Shown: positions 1 to 6,216 of the stretch, piece after piece | Layout of the letters: each line of letters starts with the position of its first letter | Numbering within the stretch: position 1 is the first letter of the stretch | Source of the DNA: Bdellovibrionaceae bacterium UBA2466 | Lineage (GTDB): Bacteria > Bdellovibrionota > FAC87 > UBA2466 | Assembly (NCBI GenBank): GCA_002342225.1 | Contig: DDPO01000114.1 | Location: 1-11,639, forward strand | Direction: 5' to 3' | Length of the DNA stretch: 11,639 bases | Translations under genes and position numbers: made by a program | Notes under the pieces: generated by a model | What the model was told of the DNA's origin: nothing | The model's input: only the letters and a program-made list of their open reading frames with translations | The model's database searches: none

Positions 1-136
1 GAAGAAAAAAGGGCACAACGCTGCTCACAAACTAGCTAGTCGCCACGCGGACAAGCTAGGAGCCGATGTTAAAGCTATCATTCCTCACTTGGGTAAGGGT
101 CAAAACAGCCGTAGAACAGGCACAGACAGCGAATAA
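1..136 (+). CDS. C-terminal fragment of a basic protein (5' end outside window)
   Basis: An open frame enters from the left edge (first full codon at 2) and ends at TAA 134-136, giving the last 44 residues of a protein. The visible part begins KKKGHNAAHKLASRHADKL and ends in a hydrophilic tail, and it is rich in Lys, Arg and His. It is directly followed by a good intrinsic terminator, which supports it being a real 3' gene end. The pattern N-A-A-x4-S-R-x-A resembles the C-terminal helix of ribosomal protein S20 (rpsT), and S20 genes often lie near holA. However, a short gap is needed to align it, and S20 normally ends sooner than this 25-residue tail, so I do not assign it. The coding call is reasonably secure; the identity is open. 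Confidence 0.5.
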   Translation, partial: KKKGHNAAHKLASRHADKLGADVKAIIPHLGKGQNSRRTGTDSE

Positions 137-163
137 ATCCCCGTATTTCATTGTTTTTTAGAC

Positions 164-199
164 ACCCCTTGGTTAAAGAACCTAGGGGTATTTTGTTTT
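164..199 (+). terminator. Rho-independent terminator after the left-edge gene
   Basis: The arms 164-172 (ACCCCTTGG) and 181-189 (CCTAGGGGT) pair with a single T-T mismatch around an 8-nt loop. A T-rich run (TTTTGTTTT) follows at 191-199. It lies 27 bp after the stop at 136 and closes that transcription unit before the promoter at 223. On the opposite strand no T-tract follows, so it appears to work only rightward. Confidence 0.8.
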
Positions 200-222
200 A
201 CCCCCCCATTGAAACCACCATA

Positions 223-251
223 TTGACTCGTCGCTTTATAAAGGTTATAAC
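223..251 (+). promoter_or_regulatory. Sigma70-type promoter for the small exported protein
   Basis: A -35 box TTGACT (223-228, 5 of 6 consensus) and a -10 box TATAAC (246-251, 5 of 6) are separated by exactly 17 bp. Transcription would start near 257-258, giving a short leader of about 22 nt that contains the ribosome binding site AGGAG at 270-274, five bases before the ATG at 280. This is the best housekeeping promoter match in the window and suggests steady, fairly strong expression. Confidence 0.7.
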
Positions 252-279
252 TCGCTAACTTTAACCCATAGGAGTCACT

Positions 280-645
280 ATGCGCGTCAGCTTCTTCTTA
301 ATCGCCCTTCTTTTTATCAACATTCATTCTCAAGCCGCTGAGGATAGAGCGATTGAAGGTTCTTGCGGTGATCACTGGTTTAAAATCGATTTCAAGGCCA
401 ACACTCGGACTAAAGAAGTAACTCTCAGTACATCAGGGGATTCGGGAGCTAATGCTAGCTTTAATGGAACCCTGGTTCAGGAAGAAAATGACCCCTCTTT
501 CAAGATTGAATTTAATGGACCTCGAAAAGGCTACTTGTACGTCGATGGAACCGACTATTATCACAACATCTATTGGGGAACACTTTCAGAAACTGGAAGA
601 CCAGAAGACTCCGTAGGGTTGGGCCTTTGTTCTGTGTTACAGTGA
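280..645 (+). CDS. Small exported protein of unknown function (121 aa)
   Basis: I do not recognise the family. The N-terminus is a clear Sec signal peptide: MR, then a hydrophobic stretch to about residue 15, with likely cleavage after the AxA-like HSQA (residues 16-19), leaving a mature protein of about 102 residues starting AEDRA. The mature part alternates short hydrophobic and polar segments with Gly, Asn and Asp turns, suggesting an all-beta fold. It has only two cysteines, C29 near the new N-terminus and C117 near the C-terminus, which could form a disulfide tying the ends together in the periplasm. No lipobox is present. The start is fixed by a good SD (AGGAG, 270-274) and a strong promoter. 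The last 9 bp overlap the 3' end of holA on the other strand. Export is well supported; function is unknown. Confidence 0.75.
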   Translation: MRVSFFLIALLFINIHSQAAEDRAIEGSCGDHWFKIDFKANTRTKEVTLSTSGDSGANASFNGTLVQEENDPSFKIEFNGPRKGYLYVDGTDYYHNIYWGTLSETGRPEDSVGLGLCSVLQ

Positions 646-1644
646 AAAATACGGAACTAGAAACTGCTCGAATAAATTTCCGTTTCCAGTTTTAATTTGG
701 AAGTCGGTCTTAGCTAACAAATCAAGAACTCTACCGAGTTTTTCTTCGGAATGCTTTTTCATCTGTTCAAATATTTTCGAAACAAAAAAAGGATGAGCCC
801 CTATCTGGCTGGCTATTAACTTGGGATCGGTGACGCCACTCTTAGTAAGCCTTGAAGCCTGTTCAATCATACGAAACTGACGAACAATAATGGACAACAA
901 CTTCACTTCACTTTCACCTTGCCTTATCAAGCTGTCGTATTTTTTTAAGGCCGAAGCTCTTTTATTTAATGCGATGTCTTCCACAAGGGAAAAAATATCT
1001 TCCCCCGCACTATATGCCCCCATCGCTTGAACATCCGAAACCTGCAAATTTGCTTTTTTATCCAGATAAACAGAAATCTTCTCAATTTCAGAGGCTAAAA
1101 GTGATAAACATCTGCCACTACCGGACACCAACATTTCCCAAGCACTAGGATCTATTTTTTTACCGTACTTTTTCTCAAAATACCCAAGCCACTTAGGCCA
1201 CTCTCGGTCATAGGGTTCTCTAATCTCAATAATATCCCCCGCCTCTTCAACGGCTTTATACCAACTTTTTCTTTTATCAGCTTTTTCAGCCAACATGAGA
1301 AACACAGTCGAACTCGAAGGGTTGGAAAAATACTTTTGTAGAAGTTCAAGATTTGAAGCGCTTGCTTTATCAAAACGCTGGCATAAAACGAGTCTTATTT
1401 CTTCTTCTGTACTAAAAAGCCCCGGCAACATATCGAGCGAATTTAAAAGCTCACTTGCATTGAGTCCTTCACCATCCCACACTTCGAAGTTCAGAGCTTG
1501 AGCAGATTCCTCTTTCACAAATCTATTTTTAAACTGCTTGATAATTTCATGGGCCTGAAACGGCTCTGACCCCACAACTAAATACAGCGGTTTCCATGCA
1601 TGAGTTTCTAAGTCTTTAAATACTTTTTGTGCAGTTGTTGGCAT
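637..1644 (-). CDS. holA: DNA polymerase III delta subunit
   Basis: This is the clamp-loader delta subunit, which opens the beta sliding clamp and loads it on DNA as part of the DnaX complex. The 335-residue length is typical. The N-terminal ATPase-like (non-catalytic) domain begins with the family signature PLYLVVGSEPFQAHE (19-33), followed by the clamp-contacting region around DMLPGLFSTEEEIRLVL (71-87). The central lid region contains IREPYDREWPKWLGYF (141-156) and CLSLLASEIEKISVY (179-193). The C-terminal collar helices include LSIIVRQFRMIEQASRL (250-266) and a final LAKTDFQIKTGN...FEQFLVPYF. The ATG shares one base with the TAA of lptE (TAATG), and an SD (GGAG, complement of 1653-1656) lies 8 bases upstream, so translation is coupled to lptE. 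It is the last gene of the leuS-lptE-holA operon. Its stop overlaps by 9 bp the convergent exported-protein gene. Confidence 0.93.
   Translation of the reverse strand: MPTTAQKVFKDLETHAWKPLYLVVGSEPFQAHEIIKQFKNRFVKEESAQALNFEVWDGEGLNASELLNSLDMLPGLFSTEEEIRLVLCQRFDKASASNLELLQKYFSNPSSSTVFLMLAEKADKRKSWYKAVEEAGDIIEIREPYDREWPKWLGYFEKKYGKKIDPSAWEMLVSGSGRCLSLLASEIEKISVYLDKKANLQVSDVQAMGAYSAGEDIFSLVEDIALNKRASALKKYDSLIRQGESEVKLLSIIVRQFRMIEQASRLTKSGVTDPKLIASQIGAHPFFVSKIFEQMKKHSEEKLGRVLDLLAKTDFQIKTGNGNLFEQFLVPYFSL
655..698 (+). terminator. Possible terminator of the exported-protein gene, inside holA
   Basis: The arms 655-664 (AACTAGAAAC) and 682-691 (GTTTCCAGTT) pair at 9 of 10 positions with a 17-nt loop, and TTTAATTT follows at 691-698. 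It starts 10 bp after the TGA of the exported-protein gene and lies wholly within the 3' coding region of holA on the other strand. Leftward, a TTTTT run also follows after a 5-nt gap, so it could act in both directions. The stem is AT-rich, so this is a moderate call. Confidence 0.4.
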
Positions 1645-2225
1645 TACAAACTCTCCACCATGGAATCGTACATATCTCTCATGATGTCTCTTGCAATATC
1701 ACTGTATCTTGAATCGATGAGTGATTGAGTGTAAATGCCAAAGCCACTCGCAGCTTCTTTATCTCCAGTGCGAGAAAGGCTGGCGCTCACAATGCGCGAA
1801 CCGCTCACTGATTGGCTCCATAAAACTTCCTTGGTATCTCTATTGAGCAGACTTAATTTTACTGTAGCAACGACATTGATCTGGTCGGGCATCATTACAT
1901 ACGATTGGAGTTTATTGGTCCCGGGAGCTGGTGCGTAGAAAGCCGACGGTGTATAACTGATCTTCTCCACACTTCCTTTAAGCTCGAGAGGTGTCAAATC
2001 CCTCTTATCAACCACTTTTACATTTTGATGAACTTTGATCTCTCGAAGCAGAGCATTGGTGAACACCATTTCAGCCCCCATCTCTTCTGTTTCGTTATTA
2101 AAAACGGGAACAAAAAGGCCTTGGGGGTGGAGAAACACGTTTTTTACCCTGTGGGACAAAGAGTAACCACATCCTAAACTCAAAAAGCAGGGCAGAATGA
2201 TTAAAAATCTAAACCACAACCACAT
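1644..2225 (-). CDS. lptE: LPS-assembly lipoprotein LptE
   Basis: This is the outer-membrane lipoprotein that plugs the LptD barrel and helps deliver lipopolysaccharide to the cell surface. With the ATG at 2225 the protein is 193 residues with a lipoprotein signal (WLWFRFLIILPCFLSLG) ending at C19. The GCGYSL start of the mature protein is typical of LptE, although Ser rather than Leu sits at -3 of the lipobox. The mature region shows the expected small alpha/beta fold: VFVPVFNNETEE-like strand (FVPVFNNET), then ALLREI, LKGSVEKI and the VVATVKLSLLNRDTKEVLW strand pair, and a C-terminal amphipathic helix (DIARDIMRDMYDSM). The frame stays open to a TTG at 2252, but the ATG at 2225 has a better SD-like GAG about 10 bases upstream and gives the correct signal peptide length. 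It overlaps leuS by 17 bp and hands over to holA through TAATG. Confidence 0.88.
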   Translation of the reverse strand: MWLWFRFLIILPCFLSLGCGYSLSHRVKNVFLHPQGLFVPVFNNETEEMGAEMVFTNALLREIKVHQNVKVVDKRDLTPLELKGSVEKISYTPSAFYAPAPGTNKLQSYVMMPDQINVVATVKLSLLNRDTKEVLWSQSVSGSRIVSASLSRTGDKEAASGFGIYTQSLIDSRYSDIARDIMRDMYDSMVESL

Positions 2226-4695
2226 TGGCAATTCTCTCTGGAACATAAACAAATTGCTTCAGCGTTTTACCATCGATAAATGGTTTGAGCTTTTCCATCT
2301 GGAGCACTTGCTTTTGAACTTCGTCCTTACTGATTCCTTTGGGCAATTCTACGCGTTCACGGACTTTACCATTCACTTGAACAACCAGAGTGAACTTACT
2401 CTCTGTGAGTAAATCCGGTCTAAAAGTAGGCCAGCTAGCACCAACGATCATGGTTTTATGCCCCATCTCATGCCAGAGCTCTTCGGAAAGATGAGGTGAA
2501 AAAGGCGCCAAGCACAAAAGTAAAGACTCCATGGCCTCTTGCAAAGTCCACTTGCCATCTGAACTTGAAAAAAACTTTTCGTTATCCGTCAAAACACCAT
2601 AGAGCTCGTTGACCAACTCCATGGCAGCCGAAATGGCCACATTGAATTTTTCAGACTCAATATCATCAGTCATTTTTTGAATCATCCAATGAGTTTTTCT
2701 ACGAAGGCTCAAACACTTTTCAGAAAACTGGATCTCTTTTTCGTTAGCTTTGGGTTCCGCCAATAGAGATTGATGCTGATAAAAGAGTCTCCACAATCGT
2801 TGTAAAAATCGATGGCAACCCTCAACCCCTTTTTCGTTCCAGTCGAGATCTTTTTCAGGAGGAGCTGCAAAGAGACTAAAAAGCCTTGCAGTATCAGCTC
2901 CAAAGCGATCCAAAATAGAACCGGGAGTCACGACGTTCCCCTTGGACTTCGACATTTTGGCCCCGTCTTTAATGACCATTCCTTGAGTAAGTAGTCGACT
3001 AAATGGCTCGTCGCCCGACAAATAGCCCCAGTCTCTTAAAATTTTGTGAAAGAAACGAGAATACAAAAGATGCATACAAGCATGTTCCACACCACCCACA
3101 TAGTAATCGACGGGAAGCCAATAATCAGCTTTGGCCTTAGCAAAAGGAGCTGTGGAACATTTAGGGTCAGTATATCGAGCATAGTACCAAGAAGACTCCA
3201 CAAAAGTGTCCATGGTGTCGGTCTCTCGACGAGCAGGCTTTTGACATTTGGGACATTGAGTTTTACTAAAAGTCGGATGATGTTCTAAGGGATTTCCCTG
3301 TTTGCCTGAAAAAGTCACATCCATAGGTAACTCTACAGGAAGATCTTTCTCTGGTACGGGAACAGTGCCACAACTGTCACAATAAATGATCGGAATAGGA
3401 GCTCCCCAAAATCTCTGACGGCTCACACCCCAATCTCTTAAACGATACTGGATAGTGGAGACTCCACACTTTTTCGTTTCCAACTCTTTTAAAATAGCGT
3501 TTTTAGCCGATTCATTATCTAGCCCGTCAAAAGCACCACTATTGATAAGTTGACCGGGTCCAGTATAAGCCTCTTTTAGGTTTTCTTTTTGAGCGTCACC
3601 TTTGGGAACGATCACTTGCAGTAGAGGTAATCGGTAAGTGGTAGCAAATTCAAAATCTCTTTGGTCGTGGGCCGGGACTGCCATGACAGCTCCAGTTCCG
3701 TATTCCATCACCACAAAATCTCCAACCCAGACGGGGACTTTCTGGCCCGTCAGTGGGTGAATAGCAAAACTTCCTGTGAAAAAACCTTTTTTGTCTTTAA
3801 TTTCCTCATCCGGTCGACGAAGAGCCACTGCTACTTTGATTTTTTCAAGCTCTTTGAGACTGTCTGGAGCTTTACAAAGTTTTTCGGCTAACGGATGAGC
3901 TGCAGCTATCGTCACAAAAGTAACACCAAAAAGAGTGTCGGGTCTCGTAGTAAAGACCTCAATTTTCTGAGACATGCCTTCTAGCTGGAATTGGATTCGG
4001 CCTCCTCGGCTTTCCCCAATCCAATGTTTTTGCATGTCGATCACTCTCTGAGGCCATTTATTTTGTAGCTGTTCATGACCCGAGAGAAGTTGATCAGCAT
4101 AAGCTGTAATTTTCAAATACCACTGACTAAGTTCCTTGATAGTAACTTGAGAATCACATCGCCAACAGGCTCCTTCTTGAACCTGTTCATTTGCTAAAAC
4201 AGTTTCACACTTAGGACACCAATTAACCTGCCCTGTTTTTTTGTAAGCGAGTCCTTTTTCTAAAAACTTCGTGAAAAGCATTTGCTCCCAGCGGTAGTAC
4301 TCTGGAAGACAAGTTGTGACTTCACGATCCCAGTCATAACCAATGCCCATACTCTTAAGTTCCACTTTCATTTGAGCTATGTTTTGAAGAGTCCACTCTC
4401 TAGGGTGAACATTTCTTTGAATAGCAGCATTCTCTGCAGGGAGACCGAAGGAGTCCCAACCAATAGGTTGAAGAACATTAAAACCACGCATTCGTTTGTA
4501 GCGAGAAATAAGATCCCCAATGGAGTAATTTCTCATATGCCCCATGTGGATGTTGCCGCTAGGATAGGGAAACATGCATAAACAAAAATATTTAGGCTTC
4601 GGACTAGATTCGTCCGCTTTAAAAACATTTTGATCGGCCCATAGCTGTTGCCACTTGCCTTCAATACCCTTCGGACTGTACTTTTCACTTACCAT
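2209..4695 (-). CDS. leuS: Leucyl-tRNA synthetase
   Basis: This cytoplasmic class I enzyme charges tRNA-Leu with leucine using ATP. The 828-residue length is normal for the bacterial form. The catalytic signatures are present: FPYPSGNIHMGHMRNYSIGD (42-61, HIGH motif as HMGH) and KMSKSKGN (580-587). A zinc-type knuckle has C160, C163, C177 and C180; a second cysteine set is C439, C442, C481 and C484. The inserted CP1 editing domain that hydrolyses mischarged tRNA has the threonine-rich TTRPDT (249-254) and the AHDQRD segment (342-347). The anticodon-binding helices and the small C-terminal domain (VVQVNGKVRE, 771-780) are complete. ATG at 4695 is the natural start, although its SD is poor (GAG about 10 bases upstream). 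It is the first gene of leuS-lptE-holA and diverges from the thiolase gene across 55 bp. There is no T-box or long leader. Confidence 0.97.
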   Translation of the reverse strand: MVSEKYSPKGIEGKWQQLWADQNVFKADESSPKPKYFCLCMFPYPSGNIHMGHMRNYSIGDLISRYKRMRGFNVLQPIGWDSFGLPAENAAIQRNVHPREWTLQNIAQMKVELKSMGIGYDWDREVTTCLPEYYRWEQMLFTKFLEKGLAYKKTGQVNWCPKCETVLANEQVQEGACWRCDSQVTIKELSQWYLKITAYADQLLSGHEQLQNKWPQRVIDMQKHWIGESRGGRIQFQLEGMSQKIEVFTTRPDTLFGVTFVTIAAAHPLAEKLCKAPDSLKELEKIKVAVALRRPDEEIKDKKGFFTGSFAIHPLTGQKVPVWVGDFVVMEYGTGAVMAVPAHDQRDFEFATTYRLPLLQVIVPKGDAQKENLKEAYTGPGQLINSGAFDGLDNESAKNAILKELETKKCGVSTIQYRLRDWGVSRQRFWGAPIPIIYCDSCGTVPVPEKDLPVELPMDVTFSGKQGNPLEHHPTFSKTQCPKCQKPARRETDTMDTFVESSWYYARYTDPKCSTAPFAKAKADYWLPVDYYVGGVEHACMHLLYSRFFHKILRDWGYLSGDEPFSRLLTQGMVIKDGAKMSKSKGNVVTPGSILDRFGADTARLFSLFAAPPEKDLDWNEKGVEGCHRFLQRLWRLFYQHQSLLAEPKANEKEIQFSEKCLSLRRKTHWMIQKMTDDIESEKFNVAISAAMELVNELYGVLTDNEKFFSSSDGKWTLQEAMESLLLCLAPFSPHLSEELWHEMGHKTMIVGASWPTFRPDLLTESKFTLVVQVNGKVRERVELPKGISKDEVQKQVLQMEKLKPFIDGKTLKQFVYVPERIANVVVV

Positions 4696-4698
4696 AAT
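4670..4698 (+). promoter_or_regulatory. Possible promoter for the thiolase operon
   Basis: CATAAT at 4693-4698 matches 5 of 6 bases of the -10 consensus. The -35 17 bp upstream (TTCGGA, 4670-4675) matches only 3 of 6. Transcription would start near 4704-4705, exactly at the left edge of the palindrome described next. The -10 spans the start codon of leuS on the other strand. This is a moderate guess; a weaker leftward candidate for leuS (TTCATT, 16 bp, TAGACT) reads across the same region. Confidence 0.3.
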
Positions 4699-4703
4699 TT
4701 TTT

Positions 4704-4731
4704 GACTCTAAGCTTTTAAAAGGCCAGAGTC
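4704..4731. promoter_or_regulatory. 28-bp imperfect palindrome, operator-like, between leuS and thiolase
   Basis: Three elements share one centre between 4717 and 4718: the outer arms GACTCT (4704-4709) and AGAGTC (4726-4731), and the inner palindrome CTTTTAAAAG (4713-4722). Eleven of 14 position pairs are complementary; only the 3-bp spacers (4710-4712 with 4723-4725) fail. It occupies half of the 55-bp divergent control region, just upstream of the thiolase SD (TAAGGAG, 4737-4743). This geometry fits binding of a dimeric repressor acting on one or both operons. No regulator gene is in the window, so the partner is unknown. A transcript hairpin is the alternative reading. Confidence 0.5.
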
Positions 4732-4750
4732 TAGCCTAAGGAGATTTTGA

Positions 4751-5926
4751 ATGAAAGAAGTAGTCATACTAGCAGCACAGCGAACAGCCATTGGTGCTTT
4801 CCTAGGTTCTCTCAAAGATATTTCAGCCCCAAAACTAGGGGCAGCTGCAATTCAGGCTGCGGTCAAAAGAAGCGGTGTGTCACCAGAAGAAATTGAAGAA
4901 TGTTTAATGGGCTCAGTTCTTACGGCCGGAGTAGGACAAGCCCCTGCAAGACAGGCCACACTTTTTTCAGGTCTTCCTCAAAGCGTCCGAGCAACAACTC
5001 TAAATCGGGTGTGTGGAAGTGGTTTAAGAACCGTGATGTGGGGTTCTCAAATCATTCAATGTGGTGATGCTGAAGTCGTTGTTGCGGGTGGGATGGAAAG
5101 TATGAGTCGAGCCCCCTATCTGCTAGACAAAGCTCGGGAAGGATATCGACTCGGCAATGGGAAACTGATCGATTCGATGGTCCACGATGGACTTTGGGAT
5201 GTTTATAACAATCTCCACATGGGTGATTGTGCTGAACTTTGCGCCAAAGAGAGAAAAATTTCACGAAGTGAACAAGATCAATTTGCCATCGAAAGTTACC
5301 AAAAAGCTCAAGCAGCCATTTCTCAAGGTAAATTTGAAGAGGAGATCACGGGTGTTGAGATCACGGTAGGTAAAGAGAAAAAAACTTTTGATAAAGATGA
5401 AGAGCCTTTCAAAGCAAAGCTCGACAAACTCGGAGATTTAAAACCTGCTTTTCAAAAAGAGGGAACAATCACTGCGGGAAATGCCAGTTCCTTAAGCGAT
5501 GGGGCTTCTGCTCTTGTTCTTGCCTCTGCCGAATTTGCAAAAAAAAGAGGATTGAAACCGATTGCTAAAGTGATTGCACAAGCAAGTCACGCCCAAGCTC
5601 CAGAGTGGTTCACGACAGCCCCTGTGGGTTCTATTCAAAAGCTATTACAAAAAGCGAATATGAAACCCAGTGATATCGATCTCTATGAAATCAATGAGGC
5701 ATTTTCTGTGGTGTCTTTAGCTTGCATCAAAGAACTGGGTCTGGACCCTAAAAAGGTCAATATCCGCGGGGGGGCGGTTGCTCTAGGACATCCCATTGGA
5801 GCTAGTGGAGCTCGAATTTTAACTACCCTCATCCATTCTTTAAAATCAGAGGGAAAACGTACTGGAGTTGCAAGCCTGTGTATTGGCGGCGGGGAAGCTT
5901 CAGCCCTTTTAGTTGAAGTTTGCTAA
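4751..5926 (+). CDS. Acetyl-CoA C-acetyltransferase (thiolase II)
   Basis: This enzyme condenses two acetyl-CoA to acetoacetyl-CoA, or runs the reverse thiolysis, feeding isoprenoid, polyhydroxyalkanoate or short-chain fatty-acid metabolism in the cytoplasm. At 391 residues it has the size of the biosynthetic (PhaA/AtoB-like) type. All catalytic landmarks are visible: nucleophile C88 in NRVCGSGL, the NEAFSVV block, H347 in GGAVALGHPIGASGAR and C377 in SLCIGGGEA. These positions lie one residue from those known for the Zoogloea ramigera enzyme. The loop GGMESMSRAPYLL is also canonical. The ATG has an ideal SD (TAAGGAG, 4737-4743, 7-base spacing), implying strong translation. Two bases after its stop an unknown 95-residue gene begins, and a glycosyltransferase follows, so it heads a three-gene unit. 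Direction (synthesis or degradation) cannot be settled from sequence, so no gene symbol is given. Confidence 0.95.
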   Translation: MKEVVILAAQRTAIGAFLGSLKDISAPKLGAAAIQAAVKRSGVSPEEIEECLMGSVLTAGVGQAPARQATLFSGLPQSVRATTLNRVCGSGLRTVMWGSQIIQCGDAEVVVAGGMESMSRAPYLLDKAREGYRLGNGKLIDSMVHDGLWDVYNNLHMGDCAELCAKERKISRSEQDQFAIESYQKAQAAISQGKFEEEITGVEITVGKEKKTFDKDEEPFKAKLDKLGDLKPAFQKEGTITAGNASSLSDGASALVLASAEFAKKRGLKPIAKVIAQASHAQAPEWFTTAPVGSIQKLLQKANMKPSDIDLYEINEAFSVVSLACIKELGLDPKKVNIRGGAVALGHPIGASGARILTTLIHSLKSEGKRTGVASLCIGGGEASALLVEVC

Positions 5927-5928
5927 GA

Positions 5929-6216
5929 ATGACATCGAAACTTTTCACTATTCATGGTTCCTTAAAGCTCACAGAGGAATTGCAATCTAGAGTTTCCTCA
6001 AAAATCAAGGAAGGAACTGGTTCGAAAAAAGAAATAGACCAAATTCTTGGAAACCGCTCAAAAAACTTAGGCAGACTCTCGTTTTTGAAACTACATATTC
6101 TGCATCGAGAATTTACGGGCAAAGAGATTTCGGCTATACGATTTTTGGTTGCTTCTGCTAGATATGCTGATCAGCGTATTGAACGATTAAAAACTCGCCT
6201 TGGGAGACAGCGATGA
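5929..6216 (+). CDS. Small basic protein of unknown function (95 aa)
   Basis: I do not recognise this family. The ATG at 5929 lies two bases after the thiolase stop; a TTG at 5920 in the same frame would overlap thiolase and is less likely. The protein has no signal peptide, membrane segment or cysteine. It is rich in Lys and Arg and looks mostly alpha-helical, with a likely helix LTEELQSRVSSKIKEG near the start and another running from about KEISAIRFLVASAR to the C-terminus YADQRIERLKTRLGRQR. Its TGA overlaps the glycosyltransferase start by four bases (ATGA), so the two are translationally coupled, and the glycosyltransferase SD (GGAG, 6203-6206) lies inside this gene. Tight packing on both sides supports real coding. 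A nucleic-acid-binding role or a helper of the glycosyltransferase are both possible but unproven. Confidence 0.7.
   Translation: MTSKLFTIHGSLKLTEELQSRVSSKIKEGTGSKKEIDQILGNRSKNLGRLSFLKLHILHREFTGKEISAIRFLVASARYADQRIERLKTRLGRQR

Noticed and set aside
2226..2252. Longer lptE starting at TTG 2252
   Set aside because: It adds nine residues before a complete lipoprotein signal peptide, uses a rare start codon and has no clear SD; ATG 2225 explains the signal better.
1152..4581. Many 60-100 codon frames on the opposite strand or other phases within holA, lptE and leuS
   Set aside because: They overlap well-identified genes, lack consistent SDs, and their translations show no domain or signal pattern; they are by-products of the real coding frames.
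4696..4750. Possible T-box or amino-acid attenuator before leuS
   Set aside because: The whole divergent gap is only 55 bp and contains no leader peptide with leucine codons, no T-box core and no terminator with a T-run. The symmetrical palindrome fits a protein operator better.
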